From NCBI GenBank assembly GCA_937860055.1, contig CALMBO010000027.1, positions 186,001 through 250,000 on the forward strand: 64,000 nt of DNA, read 5' to 3'. Made by a program: the position numbers and the translations under genes. How positions within the stretch are numbered: position 1 is the stretch's first letter; every line of letters begins with the position of its first letter. Positions 1 through 9,060 of the stretch are shown here, piece by piece. The notes beneath the pieces were generated by a model, which saw only the letters and a program-made list of their open reading frames with translations, did no database searches and was not told the DNA's origin. Source of the stretch: an uncultured Verrucomicrobiota bacterium (GTDB taxonomy: Bacteria > Verrucomicrobiota > Kiritimatiellia > CAIQIC01 > Lenti-01).

Positions 1-1
1 C

Positions 2-295
2 ATCGAGCAGGGCATCCCCATGAAGCTCCCCAAGGGCAAGGCCAGCGAGCTCGACCAGGCCAACACCTTCACCGTCGCCATCAACGACAAGACCGAACTT
101 TTCTTCGAGGACGTCCCCACCTCCGAAGAGGCCCTCGCCGCCGAACTCAAGGCCAAGCAGGCGGAAAACTCCGACGTCACCATCCTCGTCCGCGCCGACG
201 AGGCGATCGCCTACGGCAAGGTCGTCGCCATCCTGCGCCTGATGCACGACGCCGGGATTGAAAAAATGGCCTTGGTTACCTCGCCCGAAAAATGA
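2..295 (+). CDS. exbD: ExbD/TolR-family protein, C-terminal part (cut by window edge)
   Basis: The frame is open from base 2, so the start lies outside the window and about 97 residues remain. They match the periplasmic half of ExbD/TolR: an acidic segment, then the beta-alpha-beta end with the V-T-I-L-V-R-A-D-E pattern followed by Y-G-K-V-V and a terminal helix, as in the family. The membrane helix with the proton-carrying Asp is not visible. The stop codon overlaps the next start (ATGA at 292-295), so it is translationally coupled to a TonB-type protein. ExbD normally works with ExbB to use the proton gradient to drive TonB; an exbB gene probably lies just upstream of the window. Confidence 0.85.
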   Translation: MEQGIPMKLPKGKASELDQANTFTVAINDKTELFFEDVPTSEEALAAELKAKQAENSDVTILVRADEAIAYGKVVAILRLMHDAGIEKMALVTSPEK

Positions 296-1011
296 TGAAG
301 CGCGGGTTCCAGCGCCAAAGCCTGACGCTCAGCTTGGTGTTGCACGGCACCGCGCTGGTGCTGATGATCGTGATGCCATGGATCCTCAAGGCTTGCGAAC
401 GGAACAAGCCAAACGAGAAGCTGATGTTCGTCGAGTTCACGGTTTCCATCCCCCCTCCCCCCGCGCCGGACACCCCCGAACCGCCCCCCCCCGAGCCGCC
501 CAAGCCGGAACCGACCGACGACATCAAAATCCCGGATAAAAAGCCGGAGATCAAAACCAACGCCCCGCCCAAGCCGCCCAAGGACATCCGCCAAACCAAC
601 CGCGTCGTGAGGAAGGACTTCAAGGCTCCCCCGCCCAAGGACAAACCGCTTTCCGAGGCGGAAATCGCCCGGCTTCTGAAAATGGGGGCCAAGATTGGCG
701 ACACCACCAGCATCCCCGACGAGGGCCAGATCGCGCTGGGGGCGTACTACAACCATGTCCACGAACGCATGTACGCCGTCTGGCAGCAGCCATCCCAGCT
801 CAAATCCCTTCCCGGCCTGAGCACTGACGTGAGCATCACCGTCGCCCCCGACGGCCGCATCACGGGCCGCACCAAGACCCGCGGCTCGGGCAACGAACTC
901 ATGGACAAGTCCGTCATGGATGCCGTCAATTCCATCAAGGCCCTGCGCGCCCTTCCCGCCGGCCACCGCCGGCCCGTGGACATCACCATCACGTTCGAAA
1001 TCGGTCAATAA
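292..1011 (+). CDS. tonB: TonB-type energy transducer
   Basis: 239 residues. A single N-terminal membrane helix (about 11-31) carries Ser14-x3-His18, the motif TonB and TolA use to contact ExbB/ExbD. A Pro/Glu/Lys-rich periplasmic linker (about 55-120) follows, then a folded C-terminal domain (about 145-239) with the TonB/TolA pattern: Y-x2-V-x3-M-x2-W, a beta strand V-S-I-T-V-A-P-D-G-R-I and a final strand. It presumably transmits ExbBD energy to outer-membrane receptors or a Tol-like partner. The start overlaps the exbD stop by 4 nt. TonB and TolA cannot be told apart from sequence alone. The coding sequence includes a 9-C run inside the proline stretch (484-492). Confidence 0.8.
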   Translation: MMKRGFQRQSLTLSLVLHGTALVLMIVMPWILKACERNKPNEKLMFVEFTVSIPPPPAPDTPEPPPPEPPKPEPTDDIKIPDKKPEIKTNAPPKPPKDIRQTNRVVRKDFKAPPPKDKPLSEAEIARLLKMGAKIGDTTSIPDEGQIALGAYYNHVHERMYAVWQQPSQLKSLPGLSTDVSITVAPDGRITGRTKTRGSGNELMDKSVMDAVNSIKALRALPAGHRRPVDITITFEIGQ

Positions 1012-1083
1012 TCGGTCCGGCAGTTGGCCAGGCCGCCGTTCCGGGGTATATTCCTTGCATAATCCTTGAACCGGAGGATGGCC

Positions 1084-1452
1084 ATGGGAGAACGGCAAGC
1101 GGGGTTCACTCTGTTCGAAATCATCGTGGTGCTGGTCATTCTGGCGATTTTGACCGCCGTGGCCATTCCTCGCTACATCAGCCTGATGGACGATGCGCGG
1201 AACCAGGCGCTCCAGGCCGCCTTGTCCGCCGCCTTGTCTCACGTATCCATGGCCTACGGCCGCCTCTGCCTGCGGAACGACGCCGAGCCCACCGGCGAGG
1301 AACTGGCTACCGAGTGCGGAACGACCCATCCCATGGATGAAGTGGACTACACCTTCACCTTCGCGGAAGCCGGGAACGACGTGACCATCACCGTCACCGA
1401 CAAGGACGACCCTTCGGCCACGGTCATCGGAACCTGGTCCGTGTCACCCTAG
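1084..1452 (+). CDS. Type IV pilin/type II secretion pseudopilin
   Basis: 122 residues from the chosen start. A class III prepilin leader is clear: a short basic leader ending in Gly7, then Phe8-T-L-F-Glu12, with the conserved Glu at +5, and a 20-residue hydrophobic helix. A prepilin peptidase would cut after Gly7. The remainder is a small domain with two cysteines, like a minor pseudopilin. ATG 1084 is preferred over ATG 1078 and TTG 1066 because GGAGG (1073-1077) then sits 6 nt upstream. No pilus motor genes are in the window; the convergent PilP/GspC-like gene next door is the only possible partner. Confidence 0.8.
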   Translation: MGERQAGFTLFEIIVVLVILAILTAVAIPRYISLMDDARNQALQAALSAALSHVSMAYGRLCLRNDAEPTGEELATECGTTHPMDEVDYTFTFAEAGNDVTITVTDKDDPSATVIGTWSVSP

Positions 1453-1508
1453 GGCGGGGGTGTTGCGGAATCAAGGCGGCGAAAGAATCCGCCCGCCCCG
1501 GACCGCCG

Positions 1509-2234
1509 CTATTCTTCGTAGTACTCTTCTTCCGCGGCTTCTTCGGGAACGACTTCGTAGCCCTCTTCGTCGACGGGAGGAAGAACGCCTTCGGCGACCA
1601 GCTGGGCGTCGCGGTCCGGCGTCAGTTGGACGGGCAGCGGAGGCAGCCCTTGGCGGATCACTTCCATCTGGTATTCCTGCAGATGCTTCTCCAGCTCCTC
1701 GCCGGTATAGATCGGCTTGGGAACTTCCACCGGTTTTTGCCGTTCGAGCATCCGCTGCTTGCGGCGTTCCGCATAGGACATCCGGCGCGCTTCCGCCTGC
1801 TTCGCCCGCTCCTGCTTCTCCACCGTGGAAAGAACCTGGCCGGCCGACGCGTTGCCCATCGACAGCACCACGGTTTCGTCGCCCTTCTGCAGGGTGGCCT
1901 CTTCCTTTTCGTAGTCCGCATCGAGCAGCTCGATCCCCAGCGCCTCGTCCTTCTCCCCCACCATCAGCGAAAAATAGCTGTTGTCCTTCTTGTCGGTGAT
2001 GGCCACGCGCAGATTGCCGTCCTCCAGCTCGTAGATCCCGGAAAGCACCATCTGCGCGGCAAAGGATTCGCTCACGGGCACCACGCGCTCGGGGATCTGG
2101 GAGGGGTCCGGAGGGGTGCCGAAGGGCTGGCGGTCCAGGATGACCTGATAATCCGTGAACTCCCGCACCGCGGACTCCGCCATCGCGGTTGCCGAGTACA
2201 GGCATAGGGCGGCAAGGAATATCAGCTGCTTCAT
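1509..2234 (-). CDS. Secreted PilP/GspC-like protein with acidic tail
   Basis: 241 residues from the Met that begins a good signal peptide (cleavage near A-M-A-E, residue 20). A longer reading starts at 2270 but places 12 basic residues before the signal. Residues about 50-125 have the layout of PilP/GspC homology regions: L-S-G-I-Y-E-L then V-A-I-T-D-K-K, S-Y-F-S-L-M-V-G-E and a V-V-L-S-M strand. A charged helical stretch (about 130-175) and a very acidic C-terminus (E-E-Y-Y-E-E) follow. Together with the neighbouring pseudopilin it may serve a type II secretion or pilus apparatus. The family call is by pattern only. Confidence 0.5.
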   Translation of the reverse strand: MKQLIFLAALCLYSATAMAESAVREFTDYQVILDRQPFGTPPDPSQIPERVVPVSESFAAQMVLSGIYELEDGNLRVAITDKKDNSYFSLMVGEKDEALGIELLDADYEKEEATLQKGDETVVLSMGNASAGQVLSTVEKQERAKQAEARRMSYAERRKQRMLERQKPVEVPKPIYTGEELEKHLQEYQMEVIRQGLPPLPVQLTPDRDAQLVAEGVLPPVDEEGYEVVPEEAAEEEYYEE

Positions 2235-2273
2235 GGGCCGAATCCTACCTCCACGCACCGGCCTCCGCAAGGG

Positions 2274-3515
2274 CTATCGCATGGCTCCGCATAGTTCAAA
2301 AGCCTCCCGGAAAAGAGCCTTCACGTGGCCAGGCACCAGCACCAGATGGTTGCCCAGCGGGGCATCCAGCAATTCCCCGACCGCCGGAGGCGAAACCCTC
2401 ACTTTGACCTGCGTGCGGCACAAATCCTCCGCATGTCGGTTCTCGACCAGGGTTCCCTCCGCCCCCCACCAGCGGTCCAGGTTCGCCCCGCCCAGCCGCA
2501 GCAGCGTCACCGGTCCCGGCTCGAACACCCCGTCGATGCCAATGCCCAGTCCCGACTCGAAATGCGTCTTCAGCCGATGCTGCCCGACCAGCCCCATCGG
2601 CACCGTGCAATGCGCCAGCAGAATCTCCCCCTTGCGCACATCCAGGTCCGACGGGTTCGCCATCCACCCCGGTCGGCCGGTCAGATGCCACAGCCACCGG
2701 AGCATCACCACCGAAGGGATATCCCCTTCACAACCCGCCGTGATCCCCTCGTCCGCCAAGCGGGACAGCGCAAAGCACCCGGTGGTCGCGTCCTGCGTCA
2801 CCAGGTCGAAGCATCGCACGGTCACTGCCGAAAGCCGGTGGACCTTGGCCAGTTCCTTCAAGCCGCGATAGACGCCCACGGAACGGGCGAAAGCCTCGCG
2901 CGTCGCTCCCTCCGCGCCGGCGGCCTTCTCCCAGGCCGCGAATTCCGGCCCGCCGGCCGGAGCGGGATCGCGGGCGATCTGCGCCCGCAACTCGTCCACC
3001 GGCAGCGGCACCACCTTCATGCCAAAACGGTTCCCCACCACCTCCGGCCGCTGCGAGCTCGCCACCAGCCAATCCGAACTCTTGCCCACCAATCCCAGCC
3101 GGTCTTCCGAAAGCCGGATGTTCGCCTCCACGCAGCGCGCCGTCTGCCCGATTTCCGCCAAGGTTTGGACGTCGTCCCCTCCCCGCATCAGATAGATCCG
3201 GCCGATCCCGCTTTCCTGCTGGACCTGGGCCAGGATCTCCAAAGACGCCGGCAGGGAATTGTGCGCCGGATGGGCGATCAGCAGCAGCGGCCCCCGCCTG
3301 CCCTGCTGCATGCGCGAACGGTGCCGCCGGATCACCTCGTTCTCCGTGCCGCCCGTCTGGACAAAATAGAACGGCACCCCCGCGGCGTCGGCCACCGCCT
3401 CGTCGCTCCGGCTCCCGCCGATTTTTCCCAAGGCCTTTTCATGGACGGCCAGCAGGTCCGACAGGCTCCGCTTGTCGTGCAATTTCGACGCCACCGGCAC
3501 ATAACTGAAACTCAT
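2274..3515 (-). CDS. L-fucose/arabinose isomerase-like protein
   Basis: 413 residues. The overall pattern is that of the FucI-related family (COG2407): an N-terminal Rossmann-like part, a central segment with V-T-V-R-C-F-D-L and C-F-A-L-S-R-L-A-D-E-G, the conserved G-C-E-G-D-I stretch, and a C-terminal jelly-roll part with L-A-H-C-T and H-F-E-S-G-x-G-x-G-I-x-G. Such enzymes interconvert aldoses and ketoses with a divalent metal; the substrate here is unknown. Start 3515 has AAGGAGA 6 nt upstream. The frame continues to 3695, but that extension is antisense tRNA-Arg and not protein. No sugar transporter or kinase is adjacent. Confidence 0.75.
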   Translation of the reverse strand: MSFSYVPVASKLHDKRSLSDLLAVHEKALGKIGGSRSDEAVADAAGVPFYFVQTGGTENEVIRRHRSRMQQGRRGPLLLIAHPAHNSLPASLEILAQVQQESGIGRIYLMRGGDDVQTLAEIGQTARCVEANIRLSEDRLGLVGKSSDWLVASSQRPEVVGNRFGMKVVPLPVDELRAQIARDPAPAGGPEFAAWEKAAGAEGATREAFARSVGVYRGLKELAKVHRLSAVTVRCFDLVTQDATTGCFALSRLADEGITAGCEGDIPSVVMLRWLWHLTGRPGWMANPSDLDVRKGEILLAHCTVPMGLVGQHRLKTHFESGLGIGIDGVFEPGPVTLLRLGGANLDRWWGAEGTLVENRHAEDLCRTQVKVRVSPPAVGELLDAPLGNHLVLVPGHVKALFREAFELCGAMR

Positions 3516-3617
3516 CGGCGCTCTCCTTGTCGTAGGAGGCCAATCTATGGCTTTTTTCCCCCGTTCGGCAACAGCGGACTTGAACCTCCCCCCATTTTGT
3601 GGTTGAAGGAGTCGCAT

Positions 3618-3694
3618 GCCCCGGTAGCTCAGTTGGACAGAGCGGCAGTTTCCTAAACTGTAGGTCGCAGGTTCGATCCCTGTCCGGGGTACCA
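3618..3694 (+). tRNA. tRNA-Arg (anticodon CCT)
   Basis: Cloverleaf read by eye: acceptor 3618-3624 pairs with 3684-3690 (first pair G-U); D arm contains TAGCTC-AGTTGG; anticodon stem GCAGT/ACTGT encloses loop TTCCTAA, giving anticodon CCT; T arm has GTTCGATCC. Discriminator A at 3691 and the CCA end (3692-3694) is genome-encoded. It would read AGG. A 9-C tract (3700-3708) follows directly. Confidence 0.95.
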
Positions 3695-3735
3695 TCCCAC
3701 CCCCCCCCTGTTGAAAGGGCGCGCCCCTGGCCGGC

Positions 3736-6700
3736 CTACGGCATTTCCACCGTCAGTTTGAAGAAGGCCTTCAGGTATTCCGAGGTGATCGAAACTTCGA
3801 TTTCGTTGGTCCCCGTGGTGGATCCGGCCGCAACCGGAACCCACTGCGGCTCGAACAGGTTCGTCGCGCAAAGGACGGTGTAGGTCCGATCCGCCGGCGC
3901 CGCCCAGTCGAACACGAACCGCCCCCCGGAAGCCATCATGGAAACATTCAGCACGCTGTCCGGGTCGTTGGGATCCGTCCCCGCAACGAACTCCTCGGCG
4001 TCGGTTTGCGCATCATGGTCCTGGTCCCCCGTCCCATCGTTGGAGAGGGAGCTGAAATACTGGATTTCCCAGACGTCCTCGATCCCGTCCTGGTCGGCAT
4101 CCGTCGACAGCGAACCCGAGACGTAGATCTCGTTCAGCGTCGCACCGCTGGCGGAATACGCATCCTGGAGGACCAGCTTGACGAAGCGGCAGGTCACCGA
4201 AGTCTGGCCGGCGCTTTGCAGGTCGTCCGAAGCGGCCAGGACCCCCGAGGCATAGGGCACATAATTCGTCCCGTCCAGCGAGGTGGCGATCTGGTACGAG
4301 TGGAGGGGTTCGTTGGAAAGTCCGCCGGCATTCAGGAGGGAAATCCCGCCGACCAGCGCCACGTTCTTGTTGGTGAACGTGAAGACGACCTCCATGGGCA
4401 AATGGATGGCGTCCGCCCGCCAGTAGCTCATGTTGTTCCCGTCGTCCAGGTTTCCGGGGGCGTCGGAGGACGCCTCGCTGGAGGCGGAAAGGACGCAGCC
4501 ATGCGCCGGCTGCAGGATGCTGGAATTTCCGGCCAGACGGATGTCGCCCGAACGGGCCACCAAGGTCCTCACGACATTGCGGAGGGGGTCCACATCGCTC
4601 CGGATCGTCTTTTGCCAGGTCTGGCTCGCCTCGTCGTATTCATAGGCGTCCAGGGTGGATTCGGGGATGAGCGTTCCGTCCACAAAGCCGTCGCCATCCG
4701 CATCGGGATACGGAATAACGAGCTGCATGGCCCGGTCGAATCCCTCGGCGCCGAAATCAAGGCTGTAGACGGTGGAAAGCAGCGTCCTCCCGCTGAAGCT
4801 GGAAAGCGAACGGGCGGACCGCGCGCTGGCCATGCCGATGGAAAGAACCTGGTTGGACGGAGCCGTGAAGGGGGCGACGGAGAATTCAAATCCATCCGCC
4901 GAGGCGTACTGTCCGCGCTCCTCCGGGTCGACGTTGTATTGGATCTGGTCTCCGACCGCCTGCACCGCGCCGGAATCGCCGGAGGCCGGCACGTCGACCT
5001 GCACCTGCACCGTGTCGGAGTAGATCAGGCGGTCCTGGACATCGCGGGCGAGCGCCCGCAGGTAGACAACCGATCCGGCGGGAATTGCCGAGGCGTCCCA
5101 CTCCTGGACGAACGAATAAGGCGGCGGCTCCAGCCAGGTGCCGATGTCCGTCCATTCGGTCGCATCCGCGAGGCGATATTGGAATTGGACGCCCTGCGTC
5201 TGGTTCCCGGGCGCCGTGTTGGCATGGAGGGAAATCGAGTCGCCCCAAAGCGTCTGGCCGTCCTTGGGCTGGGAGATCCACACCCGCAAGTCGGAGCTTT
5301 CCGATATCTGCAGCAGATTGGAAAGGGAAATCCGGGACCCGTCGTCGAACAGGACGTGGGCGACGGGCCAATACTTGCCGGGATCGGCATAGAGATTGGT
5401 GATGGAAGAGGCCGAGGTGATGGCATCGACCTGCCCGTCGCCTTCATAGTCCCATTCGATTTCCCGGTAGGTGCAATTGCTGGCATTCAGGACGCACAGC
5501 TGGACGGGCAGCGGGGAAAAGCCGGTGTGCGGGAAGAATTCCAGGGCGGGCTGGCATGCAGGGGGTGCCACCGGCGGCAGCACCGTCACCTGCCGCTGCC
5601 CCTCCCCCATGACACCCGCCACGTCGATGACCGCGACCCGCGCGAGATACTCGCCCGCCTGGCCATAGACATGTTCAACCTGGGCGGTCTCCGTGATCCG
5701 GTCCGCCACTCCATCGCCATCGAAATCCCATTCAAAGGACGAAGCAGGGAGATTGGAGGAGATCGGCGTCACTTCCGCCTCGAAGGCGACGGATAGAGGA
5801 GCCGTCCCGCTGGCCGGAACCGCCTGTAGCACAACCTGCGGGGCCGCGCCGCCCACGACGATGGAAATCGAGGCGCCGGCCATCGCCCCGAAGTTGTCGA
5901 CCACCCGTAGGGCCGTCGGATAGATTCCCGGGCGGAGATAGTCGATGGAGAGCGTGCCTGCCCCTTCGACGGACTGCTCGAAAAGGCCATCCCCCTCCTG
6001 ATCCACCTCGCTTCTCACGATCGTTCCATCCGGATCGTAGGACCCCGTGAAATCAAAGGTGATCTTGCACGGCACCACCCCGTTGGTCCGGTCCGGCACG
6101 ACCTGAATGACCGGCATGAGATTGACGACATCGCCGGCGGCGGAATAGTCGTTCCACACGGCGTTGGAGGAAAGGGCGCAGCCGTAGATTTTGACTTCGT
6201 CGATCAATCCGTTGAAGCCCCGGTCGAAGAAGCGGTTCCTCAGCCCCAGCAGCAGGTTGGTGGAGTCGTTGTAGGGCGCCGTTGCCGTGTGCGCGGTGTC
6301 CCGGAACACCTCGACGCCGTCGAAATACATCCGGTTGTCGCCGGGCCGATAGGTGGCCGCCAACTGGTGCCACTCGCCCACCGTCGGCGTATGGATGCCG
6401 CTGTCGTCCCATCCGTTGTCGTACCAAAGGAGGAAATCGCTGTTGGTCAGGGTGATCGAGATGCCGCGGCCGTAGGTGTTGTTGTCCGAGCTGAGCAGCA
6501 TGGCATAGTAGGGTCCCGGCTGGGTCCCCGTGATCTTGAACCACAGGGAGTAGGACATCTCTTCGCAGGCATTGAGATTGACCGGCAGGGAAATCCGGTT
6601 CTTCCCGTTGAAGCTGTAGCATGTCCCCGCAACCGCGTCGGTCGAGACGTTCGCCCCCAGGACGGTTCCGTCGTACGCGTTGCCGCTGGCATCGCATGCA

Positions 6701-8286
6701 TTGCCATCCAAGGGATAGTAGGCCAGCAGGCAGCCGTCGTCCTCCGCCCGGACAACGACTTCATGCGGCGCCGACGTCACCACGCCCGAAATGCCTTCGT
6801 ATATGGCATAGGCATGGAATGCCGTGTCGCTCCCGGGCGTGCCCGAATGCAGCAGGTTGCCCTCGAACCACGCCACGTTGGTCTCCGCCGGCTCGAGATG
6901 GAACGTGGATCCCGACGTGACGTCGATCCGCTCGCCGCTGGCCGTGCGGGCAAAGCAGGAGAAGGTCGCCGTCCGCTGCGGCCCGATCACCGAGGTCCCT
7001 TCGACCACGATTCCCGTGACCGTCAGCCCCAGGCCGAAGATCGACTGCATCTCGTTGGAGGTGAGCGCCCGGTTGTAGATGCGCAATTCATCGATCGAAA
7101 AATCGGCGCCCCGGTCGTAGAACAGGTTCCGGATGCCGAGCAGGATGTTGGTCGCGTCGTTGTAGGGCGGCAGGTTGGTATGCACGGTGCTGGCATGGAC
7201 GCATTGGCCGTCGATGTAGAAGCACGCCAGCCCGGGTTCGTAGGTCATGCCCACGTGCCTCCACTGCCCCGCGGGAGGAACGGTCGCATTCGGATATTCG
7301 AATCCATCGTCGTACCACTCCATGAAACGGTTGTCGGCGAGATTGACCCCGAGCCCCCGGCCATAGGTGTTGTTGTCGGTGCTGAAAAACACTCCATAGA
7401 ACGGCCCGGGCGCCGGCCCGTTGATCTTCATCCAGAATGAAAAACTGAGGTCCCCGTAGGGATTCAGATCGATCGGCAGGCGCACATAGGGCTTCGGCGG
7501 CAGCACCAGCCCCCGGCCATGCACGCTGTCCTCGTAGGTCATGTTGGTCGACGGGATGCCGTTGTAGCCGTGGCCCGTGGAATCCAGGAGGTTGTCCTCG
7601 AATCGATAGTGGGCCAGCAGGCATTGGTCGTCGTACAGGAGTGCCCGCACTTCTTCCGGGCTCAAGGTCCGGTCGAAGATCTGGAGCTCGTCGACGGAGG
7701 CGTTCACCCCCCGGTCGAAAAACAGGTTCCGCAACCCCACGAGGAGGTTTGTGCTGTCATTGTACGGCGGAGCGTTTGTGTACTCCGCGCTGGAATAGAC
7801 CTCCTGCCCGTCCAGATACAGCTTGGCGCTTCCCGAAGCGTAGGTCAGGCAGACATGCTGCCATTGGCCGGGTTCCGCCGCAGGGACGCCGGTATCGATG
7901 GCCTGGTCGTCCAGCCACACCTGGTAGTCGCCGCCCGCCAGGTGGATGGCGAAGCCGCGACCGTAGGTGTTGGCATCGCTGCTCAGCACCATGGCGTAAT
8001 ACGGCCCCGGCTGGCTTCCTTCCAGCTTCAGCCAGAAACTGAAGCTCAGATCCTGCGTCCCGCTGAAATCCAGCGGAAGCGAAACAAAGTCCGATCCCGA
8101 AAACCGCGCGCATTGCCCCTTGTGCCCATCGGCAAAGACGACATTTGGCGATGCCGCTCCGTGCTGGCCGTTCGTCCCCGCGTCATCGCAGTTTCCATCG
8201 AACGGGTAATACCATTGGGTCGCGGCAAAAACGCCTTGTCCCCACACCGCGATTCCCCATGCGAAAGCCAACAAAAGGTTTTTCAT
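3736..8286 (-). CDS. Giant secreted LamG/PKD-domain protein
   Basis: 1516 residues with a signal peptide (about 1-22, ending V-F-A-A). Three LamG-like jelly-roll domains (about 25-215, 225-420, 525-720) each contain the Y-G-R-G block and the closing pattern I/V-D-E-L/V-x-I-Y/F-x-R/C-x-L. At least three PKD repeats follow (about 745-1010; W-D-F-D-G-D-G and W-D-Y-E-G-D-G motifs), then an unassigned beta-rich part, a discoidin-like domain (about 1290-1420), a calcium-binding D-x-D-x-D-G segment (about 1425-1470) and a short C-terminal beta module ending F-F-K-L-T-V-E-M-P. Probably a surface or secreted carbohydrate-binding adhesin; no catalytic domain seen. ATG 8286 has GGAGG 9 nt upstream; GTG 8295 would leave no spacing. 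Confidence 0.8.
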   Translation of the reverse strand: MKNLLLAFAWGIAVWGQGVFAATQWYYPFDGNCDDAGTNGQHGAASPNVVFADGHKGQCARFSGSDFVSLPLDFSGTQDLSFSFWLKLEGSQPGPYYAMVLSSDANTYGRGFAIHLAGGDYQVWLDDQAIDTGVPAAEPGQWQHVCLTYASGSAKLYLDGQEVYSSAEYTNAPPYNDSTNLLVGLRNLFFDRGVNASVDELQIFDRTLSPEEVRALLYDDQCLLAHYRFEDNLLDSTGHGYNGIPSTNMTYEDSVHGRGLVLPPKPYVRLPIDLNPYGDLSFSFWMKINGPAPGPFYGVFFSTDNNTYGRGLGVNLADNRFMEWYDDGFEYPNATVPPAGQWRHVGMTYEPGLACFYIDGQCVHASTVHTNLPPYNDATNILLGIRNLFYDRGADFSIDELRIYNRALTSNEMQSIFGLGLTVTGIVVEGTSVIGPQRTATFSCFARTASGERIDVTSGSTFHLEPAETNVAWFEGNLLHSGTPGSDTAFHAYAIYEGISGVVTSAPHEVVVRAEDDGCLLAYYPLDGNACDASGNAYDGTVLGANVSTDAVAGTCYSFNGKNRISLPVNLNACEEMSYSLWFKITGTQPGPYYAMLLSSDNNTYGRGISITLTNSDFLLWYDNGWDDSGIHTPTVGEWHQLAATYRPGDNRMYFDGVEVFRDTAHTATAPYNDSTNLLLGLRNRFFDRGFNGLIDEVKIYGCALSSNAVWNDYSAAGDVVNLMPVIQVVPDRTNGVVPCKITFDFTGSYDPDGTIVRSEVDQEGDGLFEQSVEGAGTLSIDYLRPGIYPTALRVVDNFGAMAGASISIVVGGAAPQVVLQAVPASGTAPLSVAFEAEVTPISSNLPASSFEWDFDGDGVADRITETAQVEHVYGQAGEYLARVAVIDVAGVMGEGQRQVTVLPPVAPPACQPALEFFPHTGFSPLPVQLCVLNASNCTYREIEWDYEGDGQVDAITSASSITNLYADPGKYWPVAHVLFDDGSRISLSNLLQISESSDLRVWISQPKDGQTLWGDSISLHANTAPGNQTQGVQFQYRLADATEWTDIGTWLEPPPYSFVQEWDASAIPAGSVVYLRALARDVQDRLIYSDTVQVQVDVPASGDSGAVQAVGDQIQYNVDPEERGQYASADGFEFSVAPFTAPSNQVLSIGMASARSARSLSSFSGRTLLSTVYSLDFGAEGFDRAMQLVIPYPDADGDGFVDGTLIPESTLDAYEYDEASQTWQKTIRSDVDPLRNVVRTLVARSGDIRLAGNSSILQPAHGCVLSASSEASSDAPGNLDDGNNMSYWRADAIHLPMEVVFTFTNKNVALVGGISLLNAGGLSNEPLHSYQIATSLDGTNYVPYASGVLAASDDLQSAGQTSVTCRFVKLVLQDAYSASGATLNEIYVSGSLSTDADQDGIEDVWEIQYFSSLSNDGTGDQDHDAQTDAEEFVAGTDPNDPDSVLNVSMMASGGRFVFDWAAPADRTYTVLCATNLFEPQWVPVAAGSTTGTNEIEVSITSEYLKAFFKLTVEMP

Positions 8287-8308
8287 CGCACTCACCCTCC
8301 AGATATGA

Positions 8309-8338
8309 ATGATAGTCGCCCGACAATGCGGCTGTCAA
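8309..8338 (-). promoter_or_regulatory. Sigma-70-type promoter of the LamG/PKD gene
   Basis: On the minus strand, TTGACA (8333-8338), an 18 nt spacer, and TATCAT (8309-8314), 22 nt before the ATG at 8286 with GGAGGG between. This is one of the best consensus promoters in the window. Confidence 0.65.
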
Positions 8339-8439
8339 GCCTTGTAACCACTTTTCTTTCATGATGTTAGAATTTTGTAAAGACCTGCTCCCGTCGGTGT
8401 TGTTCGGCCACGGGTTTACAGACTCCTCCCCACGGAGGT

Positions 8440-9060
8440 ATGCTTTTGCCCAGCCTTATGCACGATGTGATCCTAGAGCCGTTGCTGGCCGGTTTTTCAG
8501 CAGGCCTGTTCTGCTGCATATCCTGCTACCCGATCCTCGCCCCGGTCTTTGCGGCGGAAAACCGGAGTCCGTCCCAAACCGTATGGACATGGCTGCAGAT
8601 CCTCCTTGGACGGTTGGCGGGTTACATGCTTTTCGGCGCGGCCATCGGATGGCTCGGCGAACGCTATGACGAAGCCTGGCTCTCGCGGATTTCCACCGTG
8701 GCGATGATGGCCCTGTCGCTGCTCCTGATCTTCTATGCCGTGGGATTCTGGAAACCGTCATGGTCGTTTTGCGCGGCGGGCACCCGGCGCGGCAAGGCGG
8801 CCCCGGCGGCCCTCGGATTCCTGATGGGCGTCAACGCGTGCCCGCCCTTCCTGATGTCTGTCGCCTATGTGTTCACGCTGCACAGCCTGGCCAAGGGGAT
8901 GCTCTATTTCTTCATCTTCTTCTGCGCCACGACCGTGTACCTGATCCCCCTCCTCTTCGTTGGATGGCTCGGCCGCATGAAGGAGTTCCGCTGGGCCGCG
9001 CGGGCCAGCGCGCTGGCGGTCGGCCTCCTGTTCCTCGCCTATGGTATAGTGGGGTTGTGA
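8440..9060 (+). CDS. DsbD/SafE-like six-helix membrane protein
   Basis: 206 residues, about six hydrophobic helices, resembling the DsbD_2/SafE (UreH-like) membrane family. The first helix holds Cys25, Cys26 and Cys29 followed by Pro31; the fourth has N-A-C134-P-P-F, placed like the intramembrane redox cysteines of CcdA/DsbD. A role moving electrons or a metal across the inner membrane is plausible but unproven. GGAGG (8434-8438) is only 1 nt before ATG 8440, so TTG 8446 (7 nt spacing) may be the real start. The stop overlaps the next gene's GTG (GTGA, 9057-9060), implying linked function with the radical SAM protein. Confidence 0.7.
   Translation: MLLPSLMHDVILEPLLAGFSAGLFCCISCYPILAPVFAAENRSPSQTVWTWLQILLGRLAGYMLFGAAIGWLGERYDEAWLSRISTVAMMALSLLLIFYAVGFWKPSWSFCAAGTRRGKAAPAALGFLMGVNACPPFLMSVAYVFTLHSLAKGMLYFFIFFCATTVYLIPLLFVGWLGRMKEFRWAARASALAVGLLFLAYGIVGL
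9042..9050 (+). promoter_or_regulatory. Extended -10 element before amrS
   Basis: TG-n-TATAGT (9042-9050) ends exactly 6 nt before the GTG start at 9057. No Shine-Dalgarno sequence intervenes. It fits an internal leaderless promoter inside the 3' end of the upstream gene. Confidence 0.45.

Noticed and set aside
3516-3695. N-terminal extension of the isomerase reading frame across the tRNA-Arg gene
   Set aside because: The extension contains the well-known antisense-tRNA artefact peptide (G-I-E-P-A-T-Y-S-L-G...) and a strong Shine-Dalgarno sequence precedes the internal ATG at 3515.
8361-8669. A 102-residue plus-strand frame overlapping the DsbD-like gene
   Set aside because: No Shine-Dalgarno sequence, no hydrophobic or domain pattern, and it is overlapped by a gene with clear membrane helices and cysteine motifs.
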